A stretch of 51,290 nucleotides of DNA from Rhodospirillaceae bacterium (lineage in GTDB: Bacteria > Pseudomonadota > Alphaproteobacteria > UBA8366 > GCA-2717185), in assembly GCA_002717185.1 (NCBI GenBank), contig PBDC01000039.1:1-51290 (forward strand), given 5' to 3'. The notes under the pieces were generated by a model, which had not been told where the DNA came from, made no database searches, and saw nothing but the letters and a program-made list of their open reading frames with translations. The position numbers were made by a program, and so were the translations under genes. Positions 48,871 to 51,290 of the stretch are shown piece after piece. Every line of letters starts with the position of its first letter. The first letter of the stretch is position 1.

Positions 48871-51219
48871 ATGGCGACACGCAGTAAAACAACCTTTCTC
48901 CCCGCCGGGGTAGAGCAGTTCTTGCGCGAAAAATCGCTTGAAGCCTGCGGGCTAGTCCTAATAGCAATGGCCATCGCACTGCTGACCGCCCTAGCCAGTT
49001 ATCATCCAACTGACCCATCGCTGAATACCGCCACAGGGTCGGCGGCGCAGAATTTATTAGGACATATGGGCGCGTATATCAGCGACATCATATTGCAGAC
49101 GGTTGGCCTCAGCGGCGCACTATTAGTGCCTGTAGCCGTCGGCTGGGGATGGCGCCTCTGGAAAGAACATAAGCTGGAAAAGGCTTGGTTTCGCCTAGCC
49201 CTAATACCGATTGTTTTGATGAGTGCAGCCATCGCTCTCGCATCGCTACGGACACCGGAAAACTGGCCACTGGCAGCCGGTCTCGGCGGTTATGCTGGCA
49301 CCTGGGTGCTGTACAGTCTCGTCGCAATTGGGCAAAATGCCGGTATCATGGCGGATATAGTGGTCGTGGGCCTTATTTCGGGGCCAATTGGGACGCTTAT
49401 CCTCCTTTACGTCATTGGCTTCAGCGGGTCCGAATGGCGAAACGGCGCACGCCGAACCTTCAATCTGATCAGTCAGGCACGTGGTGCTCAGCACCACGCG
49501 ATGCGAGTTCGCGATAACATTGGCAGTTTCGTCACAGCGACGGGACGCAAGCTTTCCACTCCAACCGAAAGGATCGAACCGGTCCTGGAAACCGGAACGC
49601 AACCAAGGCCTGTCAAGGCCGGTCTGGTACAAACAAAGAAGCCCAAACCCATGCCAGGCAAAAAAGCCTCGGAGCGACAACGGAGCCTAAAGCTAAGCGG
49701 CCCGAAAGGCGACAGTCAGCTGCCACCGCTTGACCTGCTGGAAGATACGCCGGTCGGGGCGGCGGATGCCAGCGTACTGAACGAGGAATCGCTGCAACAG
49801 AACGCGCGCCTTTTAATCGGCGTGTTAGAGGATTTCGGTGTCCGCGGCGAAATCGTCAAGGTGCGGCCAGGCCCGGTAGTGACTCTCTACGAGTTGGAGC
49901 CCGCGCCGGGCACCAAAACTAGCCGGGTAATTGGCTTGTCCGACGACATTGCTCGGTCAATGAGCGCAATTTCCGTCCGTATCGCGACGGTACCCGGCCG
50001 CAGCGTAATCGGCATCGAACTACCAAATGCCAAGCGTGAGACCGTTTATCTGCGCGAGCTTCTGGCATCTAGCGATTTCGAGAATTCCCGCGCCAAGCTG
50101 CCCCTGGTCGCTGGAAAGGATATCGGCGGACTACCGGTAGTCATAGACCTTGCCCGCATGCCGCACCTATTGATCGCCGGAACCACTGGTTCAGGCAAGT
50201 CAGTTGCGCTGAACGCGATGATCCTGTCGCTGCTCTACCATCTGTCGCCAAACGAATGCAAATTTATCATGATCGACCCGAAGATGCTGGAGTTGTCGAT
50301 CTACGACGACATTCCGCATCTCATCGCCCCGGTGGTGACTGAACCAAAACAGGCCATTGTGGCCCTGAAATGGACAGTCCAAGAAATGGAGTCGCGCTAC
50401 CGTGCGATGTCGAAGCTCGGCGTCCGCAACGTAGAAGGCTACAACAAGCGGGTCGCTGAAGCGCGAAAGAAGGGTGAGGTTCTGACACGCAAGGTGCAGA
50501 CCGGGTTTGATCCAGACACGGGCAAACCTATCATCGAAGAACAGCCGCTCGACCTATCACCACTGCCCCTGATCGTCGTTGTGGTCGACGAAATGGCAGA
50601 CCTTATGATGGTTGCTGGCAAAGATATAGAAGGCGCGATACAGCGGCTGGCACAGATGGCACGCGCCGCCGGCATCCACCTAATCATGGCGACGCAACGG
50701 CCTTCAGTCGATGTTGTCACCGGCACCATCAAGGCCAATTTCCCAACCCGGATTAGCTTCCAAGTCACCTCCAAGGTAGACAGCCGCACGATCCTCGGCG
50801 AACAAGGAGCTGAACAGCTGCTCGGCCAAGGCGACATGCTCTACATGGCCGGCGGCGGTCGCGTTACCCGCGTGCATGGCCCCTTCGTCGATGATCTGGA
50901 AGTCGAATCCGTCGTCCGATTCCTTAAATCCCAAGGCGAGCCTTCCTATATAGAAGCGATAACCGATGAAGACGGAGAAGCTGGCTTTGGCGGATTTGAC
51001 GAGCCAGAGAAGACGGGAGATGAACTCTATGACCGCGCGGTTGCCCTGGTGGCACGCGAAGGCAAGGCAAGCACGAGCTTTATTCAACGGCACCTGCAGA
51101 TCGGCTATAACCGCGCTGCCCGCATTATTGAGACGATGGAGAAGGAAGGTGTTGTTAGCCAGGCGAATCATGTTGGCAAGCGAGAGGTGCTTATCGGCGA
51201 CTACAGCAGCACTTCGTAG
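48871..51219 (+). CDS. ftsK: DNA translocase FtsK
   Basis: 782 residues. The N-terminus has about four membrane helices (residues 20–210), then a basic, low-complexity linker (~210–300), the alpha/beta motor with Walker A TTGSGKSVAL and Walker B VVVVDEMADLM, and a C-terminal winged-helix gamma domain (TSFIQRHLQIGYNRAARII) that reads KOPS-type polar sequences. It couples division with chromosome dimer resolution. ATG 48871 preferred: AAGGA lies 7 nt upstream; ATG 48868 is three bases earlier. The final 50 bases overlap the start of the next gene. Confidence 0.97.
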   Translation: MATRSKTTFLPAGVEQFLREKSLEACGLVLIAMAIALLTALASYHPTDPSLNTATGSAAQNLLGHMGAYISDIILQTVGLSGALLVPVAVGWGWRLWKEHKLEKAWFRLALIPIVLMSAAIALASLRTPENWPLAAGLGGYAGTWVLYSLVAIGQNAGIMADIVVVGLISGPIGTLILLYVIGFSGSEWRNGARRTFNLISQARGAQHHAMRVRDNIGSFVTATGRKLSTPTERIEPVLETGTQPRPVKAGLVQTKKPKPMPGKKASERQRSLKLSGPKGDSQLPPLDLLEDTPVGAADASVLNEESLQQNARLLIGVLEDFGVRGEIVKVRPGPVVTLYELEPAPGTKTSRVIGLSDDIARSMSAISVRIATVPGRSVIGIELPNAKRETVYLRELLASSDFENSRAKLPLVAGKDIGGLPVVIDLARMPHLLIAGTTGSGKSVALNAMILSLLYHLSPNECKFIMIDPKMLELSIYDDIPHLIAPVVTEPKQAIVALKWTVQEMESRYRAMSKLGVRNVEGYNKRVAEARKKGEVLTRKVQTGFDPDTGKPIIEEQPLDLSPLPLIVVVVDEMADLMMVAGKDIEGAIQRLAQMARAAGIHLIMATQRPSVDVVTGTIKANFPTRISFQVTSKVDSRTILGEQGAEQLLGQGDMLYMAGGGRVTRVHGPFVDDLEVESVVRFLKSQGEPSYIEAITDEDGEAGFGGFDEPEKTGDELYDRAVALVAREGKASTSFIQRHLQIGYNRAARIIETMEKEGVVSQANHVGKREVLIGDYSSTS

Positions 51220-51290
51220 TGTCTGTCGCTGCCTGGCCGCGCTGCTTCTATTACTGCCAGCTTTTTCGGCACCGGCTGCTAACAACCTTG
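51170..51290 (+). CDS. Start of secreted protein, probably outer-membrane lipoprotein carrier LolA (3' end outside window)
   Basis: Forty codons are visible from ATG 51170, which has AGG six nt upstream and lies inside the end of ftsK in another frame. The frame contains a clear signal peptide: Arg residues, then CLAALLLLLPAFSAPAA. LolA commonly follows ftsK in proteobacteria, so LolA is inferred from context alone; none of its mature sequence is inside the window. The true start could be a downstream codon if the overlap is not used. Confidence 0.55.
   Translation, partial: MLASERCLSATTAALRSVCRCLAALLLLLPAFSAPAANNL

Noticed and set aside
1..51290. Mobile elements, prophage, CRISPR arrays or toxin–antitoxin pairs
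   Set aside because: No transposase, integrase, phage structural gene, regularly spaced repeat or recognisable toxin was found on either strand.

Overview
The window looks like an alphaproteobacterial chromosome segment of moderate-to-high GC. The evidence is the gene content: an aminotransferase–ftsK–lolA-like end, a CnoX/LonN/Trm112/DUF971 run, a 54-residue CxxC protein of a type I associate with this class, TRAP-type uptake, and an acetyl-type MetA. I saw no phage, insertion sequence, CRISPR array or plasmid functions. Assignments are by family motif and context only.

Layout. (1) 1–835: 5' part of a TRAP solute-binding protein gene reading leftward. (2) 836–1207: divergent intergenic region with a tandem 25-bp repeat, each unit carrying a CTGA-N4-TCAG palindrome. 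(3) 1208–4851: three-gene unit of two unrecognised proteins and a bacterial SABATH-type carboxyl methyltransferase. (4) 4859–12150, minus strand: CitE-like lyase, acyl-CoA dehydrogenase, three tandem TauD-type dioxygenases, a UbiD decarboxylase and a uroporphyrinogen-III methyltransferase. (5) 12295–13729: an SDR, then GIY-YIG and ArfB-like genes. (6) 14454–17208: 3-hydroxyisobutyrate-dehydrogenase-like protein, an SDR without its catalytic Tyr, and a luciferase-like oxidoreductase. (7) 17534–34622: a dense accessory catabolic region with two Baeyer–Villiger-type monooxygenases, a Rieske oxygenase pair whose alpha gene is broken by an in-frame amber, two more luciferase-like enzymes, SMP-30, two RidA proteins, MmgE/PrpD, crotonase, a MaoC pair, two hotdog thioesterases, a cupin and twin polysaccharide-deacetylase-fold proteins. 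(8) 34762–40662: MFS exporter, amidase, zinc-ribbon protein, parvulin, a nonsense-interrupted cupin and an SDR. (9) 41382–51290: core genes including metA, tRNA-Gly(GCC), a ProXp/YbaK-type editing protein, a CnoX-like co-chaperone, LonN, Trm112, DUF971, DOPA-dioxygenase-like, UbiH-like, an aminotransferase, ftsK and the start of a secreted protein (probably LolA).

How the genes may work together (inference): the accessory part has the tools to oxidise an imported cyclic or terpenoid-like compound, open it by Baeyer–Villiger and lactonase chemistry, activate it to CoA esters, and process it through dehydrogenase, hydratase, lyase and thioesterase steps. The substrate cannot be read from the sequence.

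Most notable: the SABATH module with its operator-like repeats; two genes with ATC exactly where ATG is expected, each 8 nt after a good Shine–Dalgarno; two genes cut by one nonsense codon each; and a deacetylase pair in which the second copy has lost metal ligands. All four lesions can be explained by one substitution at a G, so real decay, non-canonical initiation and consensus error must be separated with reads.
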